Positions 1 to 11,660 of a DNA stretch of 64,000 bases are shown here, piece after piece. This DNA comes from Tanypteryx hageni (lineage: Eukaryota; Arthropoda; Insecta; Odonata; Petaluridae): NCBI GenBank assembly GCA_028673005.1, contig CM054116.1, positions 100,604,207-100,668,206 of the forward strand, written 5' to 3'. Both the position numbers and the translations under genes were made by a program. The notes beneath the pieces were generated by a model. That model was not told the origin of the DNA. It searched no databases and saw only the letters and a list, made by a program, of their open reading frames with translations. How positions within the stretch are numbered: position 1 is the stretch's first letter; each line of letters begins with the position of its first letter.

Positions 1-26
1 CTTTATAAATCGAATGTGCTCTATTG

Positions 27-299
27 CAGTGGTTCTCAGCCGTTTGTATCTGGAGTTCCGCCTACCATTTTGTCAAAAAACCTTGGTCTCACCCACATTA
101 TGTAAAAAAACCTTAGTGTTACCATGATAAAAACAAACCCCATCTTTTTCAATTTCATTTCAGTATTATATTAATCATTATGGAACTTTTTAAGGACCTA
201 AAGCATTCAAGTAATTTTGTTAAGGTTTTAAAATAATTATCTTCGAAACTTCGTGCACCACCTAGACGACCTTCGCCTCCCACCAGTTGAGAAACACTG
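27..299. mobile_element. hAT-type MITE, family 1, with exact 8-bp target duplication
   Basis: The element starts CAGTGGTTCTCAGCC and ends with the inverted form GTTGAGAAACACTG. It is flanked on both sides by the identical octamer CTCTATTG (19-26 and 300-307). Eight-bp duplications and CAGTGGTTCTCA-type termini are known for the hAT superfamily. At 273 bp there is no room for a transposase, so it is non-autonomous. Its reverse complement shares AAGGTCGTCTAGGTGG and an ACGAAGTTTCGAA block with the copy at 54929-55211. Confidence 0.85.
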
Positions 300-479
300 C
301 TCTATTGCACGTATAAATGACATCAGGAAAAATGGAGTTCATTCTTCTTGGGCACAATGCTTGATGTAACTGATATTAACATCAAATTTTTATTCAAGGT
401 AAAATTCTATCCTCTCTCAGCCATAGCCGATAGATTGGATATTTTTTGTCACAGGAAGGTACCCAAGAACAGTCTAGAA

Positions 480-755
480 CGGGGGTGACCAAACCGCGGC
501 TCGCGAGCCACATGCGGCGCTTAAAAATTTTCATTCAGTTGCGTGTCAACTGTTTTCATTACAGAACATAATGACGTAGGATGACTTGAGATGTGTTTGA
601 AATGCCTAAGGGACATGCATTATATCTGAATTGCTTCGGATACAGGCTGTCTTCTGTTCGTAAATTTATGAACACAGAATGTGTATCATGCGGCTCTCAA
701 ACTTCCTAAGGTTATCGTATGCGGCTCCGAGGGCAAGTAAATTTGGCCACCCATG
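480..755. mobile_element. hAT-type MITE, family 2 (GCGGCTC-rich ends)
   Basis: Termini CGGGGGTGACCAAACC and GGCCACCCATG are imperfect inverted repeats. The octamer GTCTAGAA flanks both sides (472-479 and 756-763). The subterminal regions repeat GCGGCTC-like words, as many hAT MITEs do. It is 276 bp with no coding potential. Confidence 0.8.
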
Positions 756-763
756 GTCTAGAA

Positions 764-3570
764 TTACTCAATAAATAAACTTTGTCGTCATGTTAAATAC
801 CAATCATGCTCCATTTAGGCTACGTGAAAAGGAAGAGAAGGCAAATATACACCAACTTACCAGAATAAAATTCAGTTAACAGCTCACGTCTTCGATTCAG
901 ACTTCTAGAATCATTATACGACTTTAAATTCTATAATAAAAAGTGCAATTTATCTATCTAAGCGTATTCATCCCTTAAATACTCGGGTGTTTTGCAATCG
1001 ATAACAAATAAACGAGAATTCTTGACCTTGACCACTTCAACTTCTACAGTACTCACTACAGTAGTCACTCACGTTGCAGATTTATTTGCAGCGTTTTCAA
1101 CTGATTCGGAGTAGGTAAATTTTACTAATTTTAATTTATGCCGATTTTACACGACCTCTTCCGTGACAGCTTTATGCAAGTTGGGCTCGGTATTTTTATT
1201 AAAATTTTCAGTATCGGCTAGAGCTATCAGCAAACTGGGAGATTGATTGGCGCACAATGATTTTTTAATTTTTATTATTTTTCCGAAACGTAAACGAGCG
1301 AATAAACTGAAACCGAAAATTATAATCAATAAGATTAAGGATATTTTTCATTTAAGATATTATTATTTCTTGCAAATAATCTTATTATCGATCCTATCCG
1401 AGTAAGCAGGAAACTTTTTTCCTCCCAATCAGTCAATAATGAGCATAAATTGAACGAAAGCGTAATAATCAGTGAAGTAACTAGGGTGTGGCGACGGTGG
1501 CATTTACCATAGGCGCCGCTAGTAAAAGGAACATCACGACTCCCGCTAACATACCTAAAAATATCTTTTCGTTCAAAACATATCGAGTTAATGTTCAAAT
1601 GTCACAACTGTTTCAAATAGAAAATTTTCTTAATCACAATGGAGGAAAAATAATGTTCCACAAATCTTTTTTTTTTTAGGCGCTTACTTTAACTGCCAAA
1701 GGAGCCGAATCTCCTTGCTACGACTCGGGTAATAATACGTACATAGAATTTCGGGTGTCTATTCATAAGTAGATGTTTATAATGTATTACCGAGTTATTT
1801 CCTACGGAGTTCGCTAATATAGCAGTAATAATACCATTTAACACGTTAGAAAGCGTTAAAACACAAAAAACTAAGTTACGTACACAAATAAAGACGAAGC
1901 CCCCAATAATTTAATGGTTCAACGACCGAGATTTTGGGGAGTAAGGTTAAGTCCGCCGTTCAAGGCTATTTTCCAATGGACAAGACGATCATATTGATTT
2001 CCATGTAGACACCGCAAACATTCAACCCACCCGCCATGCTCCGTCCGATACCACAAGCAATTCTCCTGGTTGTGGTCACGGGGGTAGGTTTCAAACACGC
2101 GTTATACCTCCTCCCCTCCCATTCCACCCCAGCCTGCCCACATGCAACCTCACGCACTATGGACAGTTGACTGTCGTCGCCACGTCCGGATACTAATGAG
2201 TTTTCACCCTCCTCCGGAGCTCTTGTACGTGTCCAATCCGTTCAGATCATCGGAGAGGAAATATCTCTTCTCAATCTGATCGAGTGAGCGGGGCCAATCT
2301 TGCACGCCGTCTCATCTTCGAAAAGCTGTATCGATTTACTCGATTAGGTCGACAAAATAGGCTCTTTACGACCACCGCTGCTCATTTTTTGGTGCGTCCA
2401 GAAATAACAAACCAAAATATACCTCGTTGTGTGATTGACTTCCTTGAAGGCTTCCTACAGACCAATCGCATTATGTCGTCACACTCGACTGCACCACCCG
2501 AATAAAAAACATTGCAAATTGTAGCGTCGGTCAATTTTTTGTTTTGCAGCTGAAAATTGAAACCCGAAAGAAAACTGTGCATAAAAACCAGGCTTTTACG
2601 TTAATCAAAAATCGAATACCCAATTTAAACTCGTGAATAAAAAATAAAGGCACCTATCTAAAAAAATTTTGACGCTTCTCCAAGATGCAGGGCACAATCA
2701 CGATATGCGTGATAGAAAGTTTTCCGCCAAATTAATAGGAAATTTAAAATTTTTCAATTTTAAGCCATCATGTCGATATGAACATTTTTGAGGAATAAAA
2801 CTCGACGAGTGAGACACGACTTGACGAAATCGATTCCGTAACAATTTCATATAAACTCGTCTCAAATCATTGCATTATTTTACAGGGGGATCTACGAATG
2901 TTTCAAATGACGGACGTGCCATAGACTCTACGTGTTACCACGGCAAAAATGTACATTAGTCATTTGTTTTGAATTAAGATCGATTACTAAGGAACATACA
3001 GAAACAAATTATATGGTCTACGTGGCTTAATAAAACTATTTTATTGAAGCAAGACGGTGGTGAAATAAAAACAAATCCGCGCGATTTACTCCAAGATAAT
3101 CCTTGTGCGTGGATAATCGAGAAGTTGATTTCGAAAAGAACCGCAAATGTTGGCATTAATATGTGCAAATCTGTAGAAGAAAATTGCTTGCAGAGGTTAA
3201 GAGCATTAAAGAGACACGATTCTCGGAGTGACCGTGAAAGTACGAGAGGAAAGGCAAGGGGAAAAATACAACTGCCTAGAAATAAAACTTCCGATATCAG
3301 CTTAATGTTAAATATCGTCGACACTACATAATATTTACGGCGGCATATTTTTAAGGATTATTTAACTTCAGCTCTTACCGCTTTAACCTAACGCCGCGTA
3401 CTGTGGGAATCGTTTCATTCGAGATAATTTCGCGCGAGGCGAGACTCAATTGTTACTTTACTACCGTACCCGAGAATTTTCCTCCGCTAAGTCCATACAT
3501 CACACGTGGGAGTGCCTCGGCGGGCAAATGGCGATTGCTTACCAGAAAGGAATAGGCATAAAAAGGAGTG
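764..3570. other. anonymous AT-rich sequence
   Basis: I see no gene, terminal repeat or RNA here. Small open frames on both strands lack recognisable domains or splice context and are consistent with chance. The segment from about 2030 to 2240 is less AT-rich than its surroundings but not recognisable. Confidence 0.5.
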
Positions 3571-3654
3571 TTAATGGAAGAAGAGAGAGAGAAAAGGCGG
3601 AGGGAGAAAAGGCGGTGGAAGAAGGGAGAGGAGGGAGAGAGGAGAGAGATGGAG

Positions 3655-3686
<32 letters not shown>

Positions 3687-3716
3687 AGAGGAGGGAGAGA
3701 GGAGGGAGATGAGAGG
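3571..3716 (+). repeat. polypurine (GA) tract
   Basis: Almost uninterrupted A and G on the plus strand, including a run of GA dinucleotides near 3660-3690. Open frames across it encode only Arg/Glu/Gly-rich low-complexity peptide (or Ser/Leu/Pro on the other strand) and should not be read as genes. It is the first of about twelve purine-on-plus tracts in the window. Confidence 0.85.
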
Positions 3717-5048
3717 GTTCGAGACCATAGGCTGCCTTGGGCCGCGTGTGCTGCCGTGGTCGCTGCGCAGGTGTTCGATCTTACGGTCTGCAATCAAAGG
3801 ACGGTCACGCGGTTGTTCGGGTATGGTAGAGAGATGTGCTATTGCGAGGAGGGAAATTGTCTGCGTTTGTTTGTGCCAATGCGGAGGTAGGAAATTGGGT
3901 TTCGCGAGACGGGGACTAATGGAAGGGCGGTATTCAATTATAGGGAGGAGTGGTTTTTTTCGAGGTGTGGTATCTCAGGTGGCGGCGGTGGTACTCTTCC
4001 CGCAGCCGGATATTTATTTTGGGCGTTTAGATTATCAGATGTTCCCTAAATTTCCGAATCGCATAAATTAAACAAGTAATTCCCATGCCCATGGAACGGT
4101 CGAGTGTACTAAGTGCGAATTCAAATGTATGGTGGTCGTAATAATTGGTAGTTTAGCGATCGATATTCGGCGAGGAACCAATAAGGACGAAAAACTAGCC
4201 GTTCAAACCTGTTTAAATATATTGTTCAACCGTTTTATGGCCGATGAAAGCAGACGTATCGTTTATTGGAAGTAACCCTTTAGACGAGTGAAGAAATTCG
4301 ACTCTAAATTTTACAAGTCGCGTATTTAGAGATCAATTAGCATTCAGCTTACACAATAAAACTAAAGTGAAAACATCTATCCCGAAAACATTATCGCGGT
4401 CTGATCGCTCCAGTGGCGCCACTCGAGTCACGAAAGACAAATAAATATGAAATCAGAAAGCGTCAGAAATTGATTTACTTTAATTGAGATGAGCGGGATG
4501 TCGATTTCGGAAGTTCTCTCAATTTTCTCCTCGATAATTTATCCCCCAAAAGAAGAGAGTTGTGAATAAATAAGACCCCACTATCACTTATAAGGGGTAC
4601 GTCAAAAATACAGTTACACGGAAAAAATATATAATTAAACGGTGGTGGGCGTACCATTAAAGACTGAAAGGTCATATGATTTACCACGCTCCGGAAGGTA
4701 TATTGAAAAAATTACGAGTCTAATAATTGGTAGAAGATCTACGCAGCAACTGAGGATGATACGTTTCTCCTCAATACGCTGTCTTGAATTCCTGAAAGGT
4801 GGTCGCTTTTTTTTACTGCAACCAAACTCATTGAAAAAACATCAGCTTTACGTTGTTGCAACGCACGGCCATTAAAAATAAAATTGAAATACTCGGAAAA
4901 AAGAAAAAGAATCGACTACCATCCGATCTCCTCTCTAGACTTCCATACCTACACGTCTTTTCCTCAAAATCTCTAAGAGAAAACAATGTACAAGATGTTC
5001 GAGGATGAGGGACCGCAGCCTCGCGCAATCTGACATCATGTGCCCTGA
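3717..5048. other. anonymous sequence
   Basis: No recognisable gene or repeat boundary. A short palindromic word AGTGGCGCCACT occurs near 4411. The remainder is unremarkable AT-rich sequence. Confidence 0.45.
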
Positions 5049-5765
5049 AGCGCAAGGAAGAAGTAGCTAATGCCGGGAGAGAGAGAAAGAGGTGGGGAAG
5101 AGGGAGAAAGGAGAAGAGTTGGATGGGAGGAGGAGGAATGGGAGAAAGAGGGATATAAAGACGTAGCGAGAGAGTGAGGAGAGGGGGAGGAGAATAGACG
5201 GTGGGAGGTGCTTTGGAATGGAGGAAGGATTGGTCGGGTCAACTTCTTTAAGGCGACCGCCAAATCCCGTTCGTTCCTTCTTTGTGTCCACATGATAAAT
5301 CCATCGGAGAAGAGTGTGGGAATAGATGGGCGATGCGAGCGAGGATAAGAAGGGAAAAGAATTTAGACTTAAGGGAATAGGAGAATGGGATAGAAGGGCG
5401 AGTAGGATGGAAAGGTAATATGTAATATAGCAAAGGAAAGAAGAGGAAGGGAATTGGGATGGGAGAAGAATAGACTGGAGAGAGGCATTATAGATGGAGG
5501 AGAATAGGATGGATGGGCAACGGAGAATAGTCAAGGGCGGGGGAGGTAAAAAAAATATGAAGAGGAGAAAGGATTAATGAGAGAAGAAAAGAATATAGAG
5601 AGAAGAGAATGAGAGGGAAGAAGAGTGAGAGATAGCAAGTGGAAATATGAGGGAAGGTATAGAGTTAGAGCAATGTAGAAAGTGAGAAGGTATAGAGTTA
5701 GAGGAATGTAAAAAGTATGATAATGAGAAGATAGACAACGAGGAGGAGTGAAGGAAGGTGAGAGG
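5049..5765 (+). repeat. long purine-rich region with a 33-bp tandem duplication
   Basis: Purine-dominated plus strand from about 5049 to 5215 and again from about 5330 to 5765, with a mixed-composition island between. Two adjacent 33-bp units begin at 5653 and 5686 (GAAGGTATAGAGTTAGAG start) and differ at a few positions. Minus-strand frames here give only Ser/Leu/Pro/His low-complexity peptide. Confidence 0.8.
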
Positions 5766-6830
5766 GCGAATAGTTAAAGATGTGACACCAAACTTTTTAT
5801 AGCAAGGACAACATGATACTTTATATACCAATGTGTGGACCATATACGAGCTTTAAAATGACTAATCGAGCCGTGTTTAAATTTCCGAGTTATGTTTGAT
5901 AATTTCTATGATTGTATCATGTGTCATACGTCTACATCAAATGCACGTATATTATATCTACGTACTCTAAAAATATCGCATAATGTCATAAATGACATCT
6001 GATGCCACCTCTGCTGCTGGTAAATGTACGAATATACATGTCTTGAAGGAGGGCCGGACGGAATACCTGCGCGGGCCGCATATGGCCCGCGGTTCGTAGT
6101 TTGGGGATATCTTGTTAAAGACTTTAGAGGATTTGAAAGGAGAAGCGCAAAACAGATAGGGTAAAGAATGCAGGATCTCGATAATAACAGAATTCTTACA
6201 AGTTCAGTTTATATTTAAGAGTAAATGTTTGCGAAAAAAAACAATATTCAGGCGCAAAATTATGAAATTGATATTTCGGACAGACTGATAAAGAGCATTT
6301 CACATTTTATTATTTCTTTCGGAAGTTGCTTTCTATGCAAAGGCAAACAAGTAAAAAAAGAACCAGTGACGCCGTACGTTTTTCATCTTGAGGAGGAGAG
6401 ATGCCAGCGCGATTAAATTTTCATTCGTTACAACCATAGGGAGTATTTTCGAACGCCGCCGCTCTGTACTCGGGAAAAGTTTTCCACTTGAAATTTACCT
6501 AATGCGACATGAGAGAGCTCCTCAGAGACATAAGTCAATACGACTTGACAAGCGGAAAGGGAGAAAAACAAAGAGAGGTAACTACATTCCTGAAGCGTTT
6601 CGCGGAATTTACCAGGGAGAGAGAGAGAGATATATATCCGTTTCGCCAATTTTCGCTCGACAGTTACGAAGAGAGCTTATTCATATGGACGAGCTATCCT
6701 GCTCACGAGTGTGTATTCAAATGAAAAGAGTTTAAAACATTGAGACTTACTTTGATATCGAGAAATGATTGCCTTGCGAGTCAATTTTTTAACTTATGAT
6801 GCTTCAAAATATCCCGTGGAATATACAGGG
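5766..6830. other. anonymous sequence with one hAT end
   Basis: Apart from the hAT-like terminus at 6043-6105 and a short GA/TA run near 6620-6640, I see no feature. Open frames are short and unrecognised. Confidence 0.45.
6043..6105 (-). mobile_element. solo end of a hAT-like element
   Basis: Read on the minus strand the segment gives CCCCAAACTACGAACCGC followed by GGCCATATGCGGCCCGC. This resembles the subterminal pattern of the hAT copies at 21617 and 41725 (CCCAAACTACGGCCCGCGAA). The partner terminus and target duplication are not visible, so it is truncated. Confidence 0.5.
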
Positions 6831-7032
6831 TGAGTAAAAAGTTCTGGCAATTTTTTATTTGTATGCTAAGTGTCTTATAGTCTGGATCTCAGCAAAAGGG
6901 GAGTATTTTGAGAATTAATTAGCATAATATTGTTTTGTTTTTTCATCATATTCAATAAAAGTAGTTTGACTTAAAACGGCCGGGTATTTGAAAGACTATG
7001 ACCAACATAAAATTGCCAGAAATTTTTCATTC
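6831..7032. mobile_element. TIR-bounded MITE of unknown superfamily
   Basis: AAAAAGTTCTGGCAATTTT at 6836-6854 is matched in inverted orientation by AAAATTGCCAGAAATTTTT at 7009-7027, 18 of 19 positions. The left arm is preceded by ATACAGGGTGAGT, similar to ends of several insect DNA transposons. I could not fix a target duplication, so boundaries are approximate. Confidence 0.55.
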
Positions 7033-7036
7033 CAAA

Positions 7037-9509
7037 TTGACAATTATTTTAGTGGCTCTTATTCTAAGAAGAAAAGACTTGGTTTGTTACTATGTCCCCT
7101 TCGATTATTGCGTCATCATTATAAAGCAGATAAAGGCGACCTACGACTTACTCAAACGAAAACTCCAATTTAAAAAATTAAAGAAAAGACTAAGCAAGAT
7201 GCAAAAAGTGCGGAAAATCTAAAAATATATCCAATAAAAACGCAAAGTACTAATAGAAAAATCTATTCACTTTTTCACAACACACAAATATTGCGTCCAC
7301 AAATATCAACACAAATAAAGCAGGACATGAACATTTACCTCGACACGATTTCTTGGAAAAAGTCTCTGGATTCGAACTTACGTATTACCAAATATATTGA
7401 ATCAGTTTTTGATTCGGCGATTTAAAATTTCTTACAAAAACAGTTCACTATTTTTAACGGGCAACGCAACACGCTTAATAAAATACAAAACTCGTAATAA
7501 ATTGTGATTTATGTTTTTTAAAAATTGAATTCTTTTAAATATATTACGCAAGAAAAATATTATCGCTACGAAGAAAAACAGACGTGAGATAGAGGTATAA
7601 ATCCTTATCCAAAACCAATATTAGATTTTTTAAGGAGTTCTTTTTTATCGATTACATCAAATGAGATTGAAATCCTGAAGGCTATTAATGAGTTATAATA
7701 AGTCAACAGAAAAACGTAACCCTACATCCATCGTCAATATTAAGTTCAAACGAAAGGTAAATCGAGGACATCAAATATGCCCATACATCGATGCATAGTT
7801 ACAAAGAAAATTGCGTTATATACCAGTGAACTAAAGCAAGAAGAAAAGATCGCGCTTAATGACCCAAGAGTTGCAGAGAAAGTGTAATTACTGGAAATTC
7901 CCTCCGAGAATCTCTCGATCTGAGGTCGTTTCCTTCTTAGGGTAGTGTGCTTACAAGGAAATACATGCCGATGATGGCTACTTTGAAACCGTAATAAAAT
8001 TCGGTCTCCCCGCGTGTTGATTCACGAATGTTTCTTATGTAAATACTGATAATGCTCCCCGACGAAAAAGTTGTTTGGGACTAATAAAAACGAAAGCTTT
8101 TTATTTGCCAACAGATGAGAACGAGGAAATTCCGACGAGAAAGGCGCTAAAAAAACATCTCCGTTAATTCTCGAATAGATTTGAAAAAGAAATGAGTTGG
8201 AGGTGCCATCCTAACAATCATCCTAGCGAGCATTCCTACACTTCCTCCAACTCCGTTGCCGTTATTTATTACGTATTTAACAGCTTTATTTGTTGAGTAT
8301 TTCAGCATTCTTTGGGGTGAATCCGAAGTCTTCTCCAGCTAAAGCGTTCCATTCATCCAGAACATCCCGTTAATATATTTAACTTTTACTATGTGCGCAA
8401 GAGGGGTTTAAGGCCTCGAAATATGCGAGAATTCTTCACGGAAAACAATGAACAGTTCCGGAAATGAATGAGAGTTCTAAATGTAAGCGCATGAGCACAA
8501 ATAGGATTTAGAAAGGACGAAGGAAATATTTTGGTGGTCGGTTAAAAAAATAGAATGAAGGGAAGGGATATTTTTACGTCGACTTTTGAAAACTAAACAG
8601 CGGATAAAAAAGACAGTGATTTATTGTGGCGAGAACAAGGTAATAAATAAGGCTACTTGACGAAAATGACGCGCCGTCCAATATTCAGAGGTGAAAGCTT
8701 TTTTTAAAGAAAAATATGAGAAATTCAGTTTCAATTTTTATTATCATGATTTATTCCCAGGCCCTGAATACAATAGTTTTCCTGTTTTAATAATACAAGT
8801 TTCATTATATAGGTTTTCCGAGTTATGTGCACTCAAAAATATATTAAACATCTCGGTGCTTCTTGAAATTTTTATCGTTAAAACTTGGCGTAAGTGGCGT
8901 TAAATAACAGAAGTGAAACAGGAATGAGTAAAGAAAACGTTGCGGCATATTTTAAAAATTTCAACTTGCCATCGAATGATTTTATTTTCTCTTTAGAGAC
9001 GCAACCATATCGATAGCGTGTTCGATTACGATACCATTGTTATAGTAAAAAGACAGCTGACACGAAAAACCTAAACTATTCTTGTCAGCACAATGTAGTG
9101 CAGGAATAATTTTCTAACATCTCTTTTACTATTTATAAAATTAAAAATATCGTAAAATTTTTCTTCTTAAATAGGTCGTAAAATTTTATAAACAAGGTGA
9201 TGGAGGTGATAAAAATCTGAGTGTTATCTTAGCGTACAGTTCACCTTTTCAATGTATCAAAGATAAAAGGAAAAAATTATTTATTAGCACTGAAATCATA
9301 ATGTGTATTTTATCCGATGTATGCATGATATATACTTCTGGATGTCAAAAAATCAAATGAAAACTAAACGTACTGTAGACTTTTCTATCCTCTTTACATG
9401 TGAGCCATAGTTTTGATGGTTGTATAAAATTTGTAAGATAATCAACGGCTCGTTCACTTTTAATCCTGATACTAAAGTTGAAGAGTTGAGAGATAACATA
9501 ACTGGTTGG
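7037..9509. other. anonymous AT-rich sequence
   Basis: Nothing recognisable: no convincing reading frame, tRNA, tandem array or paired terminal repeat seen. Confidence 0.45.
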
Positions 9510-9811
9510 TAGTGGCAGGCCCGTCTATATGATTTATGAGGCCCTACGCAGTATTTTTAAACTGGTGCCCCTATACTCGACTTGTTAGTAGCCAACAAAC
9601 ATAAACGGCGAATCTACATCATTGGAAAACTTGTTGCAAGCAATTTACTAAAAACAAATTTAAAAATTAAAATATTTATAATAAGTATCAAAATTTGTTG
9701 ATAAATTCTAACCTAATATTGAAAAAAGAAAAGCGGTTTTTGGTTCGTGCCCCCAAACTATCGTGGTGCCCTAGGCGGCTGCTTAAGTTGCGTATGGTTG
9801 GGTAGCCGCTG
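9510..9811. mobile_element. probable decayed hAT-like MITE
   Basis: The left side reads TAGTGGCAGGCCCG followed by GAGGCCCTACGCAG. The right side in reverse complement reads CAGCGGCTACCCAACC followed by GCAGCCGCCTAGGGC. The paired GGC and GCCCTA motifs resemble degenerate hAT ends. No 8-bp target duplication could be matched, so the assignment is tentative. Confidence 0.4.
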
Positions 9812-11615
9812 ATATGATTATGTACAACCATCTAAAAAAATATTTTTAAAATTTGTAGACTTAAATATAGAAACTTATTCAAACATTTTTTAGATTTTTG
9901 ATGACCCCATGCAATCACATTATTTGCATTCAGTGATTGCGGAATCTTTTTTGCTGCATGGCATATTTGAGAGACTTGGACATTATCAAGTAAACTAAAC
10001 GAGCTCATATTTACGCACTTGCATTGTTATCGACGTATCTTTAGGTGATAATTGTAAAATTAATAAAAAACGAGTTCTGGTTCTGAAACTTCGAGTATGT
10101 TATTTTGTCCATTAGTTGTATTACAGCAATAGAGACAAGGGCAGGGAGACGTAAATAACCGTATCGAGAAGATCACGCGAAGAAAATTTAACATTTAATA
10201 GTATAAGAAAGAAAATTAAAATTAAATAGCATTGCAGATTACCACAGAGAAGAGAAAGATGACTGTTAAGGAGATTGAGTTAATGAATCCAACGAAAGGT
10301 CATATGGGCATATTTCGTGAAATGAGATAAAATTTGAGATTTAAACAGAGAAAAAAACAGCAACAGATGAGTGATGAATATATGAAATGAAAATACGCTG
10401 CAATATTTTCTACCGACATTTGTATCGATCGTGTCAAAACCCATGACGGACGCAAGCAAAGCAAGAGAACCCTCGAATGGGATGTAATCAAATGTGGATG
10501 ATTGCAATACCTCAATCCATTTTCCACCACATGCGTCACCAAAAAGACAGACGCGGGAAAAAACTGCGCGATAATAACCCAGTAAAAACAAGTTTGGTAG
10601 GAATGTCCCTTTTCCTGACATAATCCATCTCATTCTTCCTTTTAACCGACTCAGTACTACTTCACCATTTATGCCCGCGTTTTAAATCTTTTTGCGGGTT
10701 GCCATTCCTTACATGCTTTCTTACCGCTCTTGTAGAAAAAGAATTTTAAAAATTGTTCCATTATCGGTCGAGAGATTGAGAATGGGTTCCAAGAGACGCG
10801 ACCGCAACATCCGCCTCGCAAAGGAAAATGACCGGTCATTCCTATTGCAGGAAATGATATAGCCCTCGATTCGAAATGTCGACAATTGCTTCTAAAAGCT
10901 TTGGAATTTCCGTAGATTTTTTTCTCTCCCATTCTGATGAGCTTTGGGTTGGGAATGGTTTCGGGGGTCCAATCTTCTTCCGCCTTTTTCCCGAGGGACT
11001 TTTTTCCCATTCGTTTATACATATATTTAAAGAAGGGAGGTGTAGAGATGGCGATGACGATTAACATTTCAAAAATTCAAAGAAACGTCTTTAATTACCT
11101 ACTATTTGCGGAGAAAAAAATTTAAACTGGCCGTTGGTTTCACGAGATAAATTTCTGGACGAATCCCTGAAGGTTTTGTGAAAATGTTCGTTCAAATTCA
11201 CGATGCAAAGCTATTCTGGAGCAAAATTTGGTCGAAAACCACTGGCATTTTCTATAATGGTGGAAGGAAAGTCAGACATTGGCATCTTACAAGGAGATAA
11301 CATAATTTAGCATAAAAAATTAAGGTTATTAAATGTGTCAGAAATTTTAAACTTGGTTGCTCATTCTCGATTCCATAGCAAATGTGTTTTATACCACGGA
11401 TGAATTAGTAGTATTTCTAACTGAAACGTAGGAATTTTAATGATAAATACTTGGTACGTTTTTACCAGTTCTAATGCAAGACAAACTTAAACTTAAGATT
11501 TGAGCGAACGAAGAATGGAAAGGCATATATGTATCTGAATGAGCTAGAGATACTATCAACCAATTAAACCACATTGCAGTAATTTACTTTTGCTATACAC
11601 CGTTCCGATGAAGCG
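9812..11615. other. anonymous sequence
   Basis: No gene, RNA or repeat recognised. Minor open frames between 10280 and 11125 on both strands have no visible domain. Confidence 0.45.
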
Positions 11616-11652
11616 CTAGGGTCGCGGGTTCGAATCCTGCCGAGGGCACGGT
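11616..11652 (+). repeat. 3' part of a tRNA-derived sequence (SINE or tRNA relic)
   Basis: GGTTCGAATCC at 11627-11637 matches the pol III B-box consensus, within CGCGGGTTCGAATCCTGC, which has the look of a T arm. No A box or complete cloverleaf could be built upstream, so only the 3' half of a tRNA-like head is visible. Either a truncated tRNA-derived SINE or a decayed tRNA. Confidence 0.45.
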
Positions 11653-11660
11653 TGTATGCG

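Noticed and set aside
4405..4425. Palindrome AGTGGCGCCACT as a possible hAT end or boundary site
   Set aside because: No partner terminus or target duplication, and a 12-bp palindrome alone is weak evidence.
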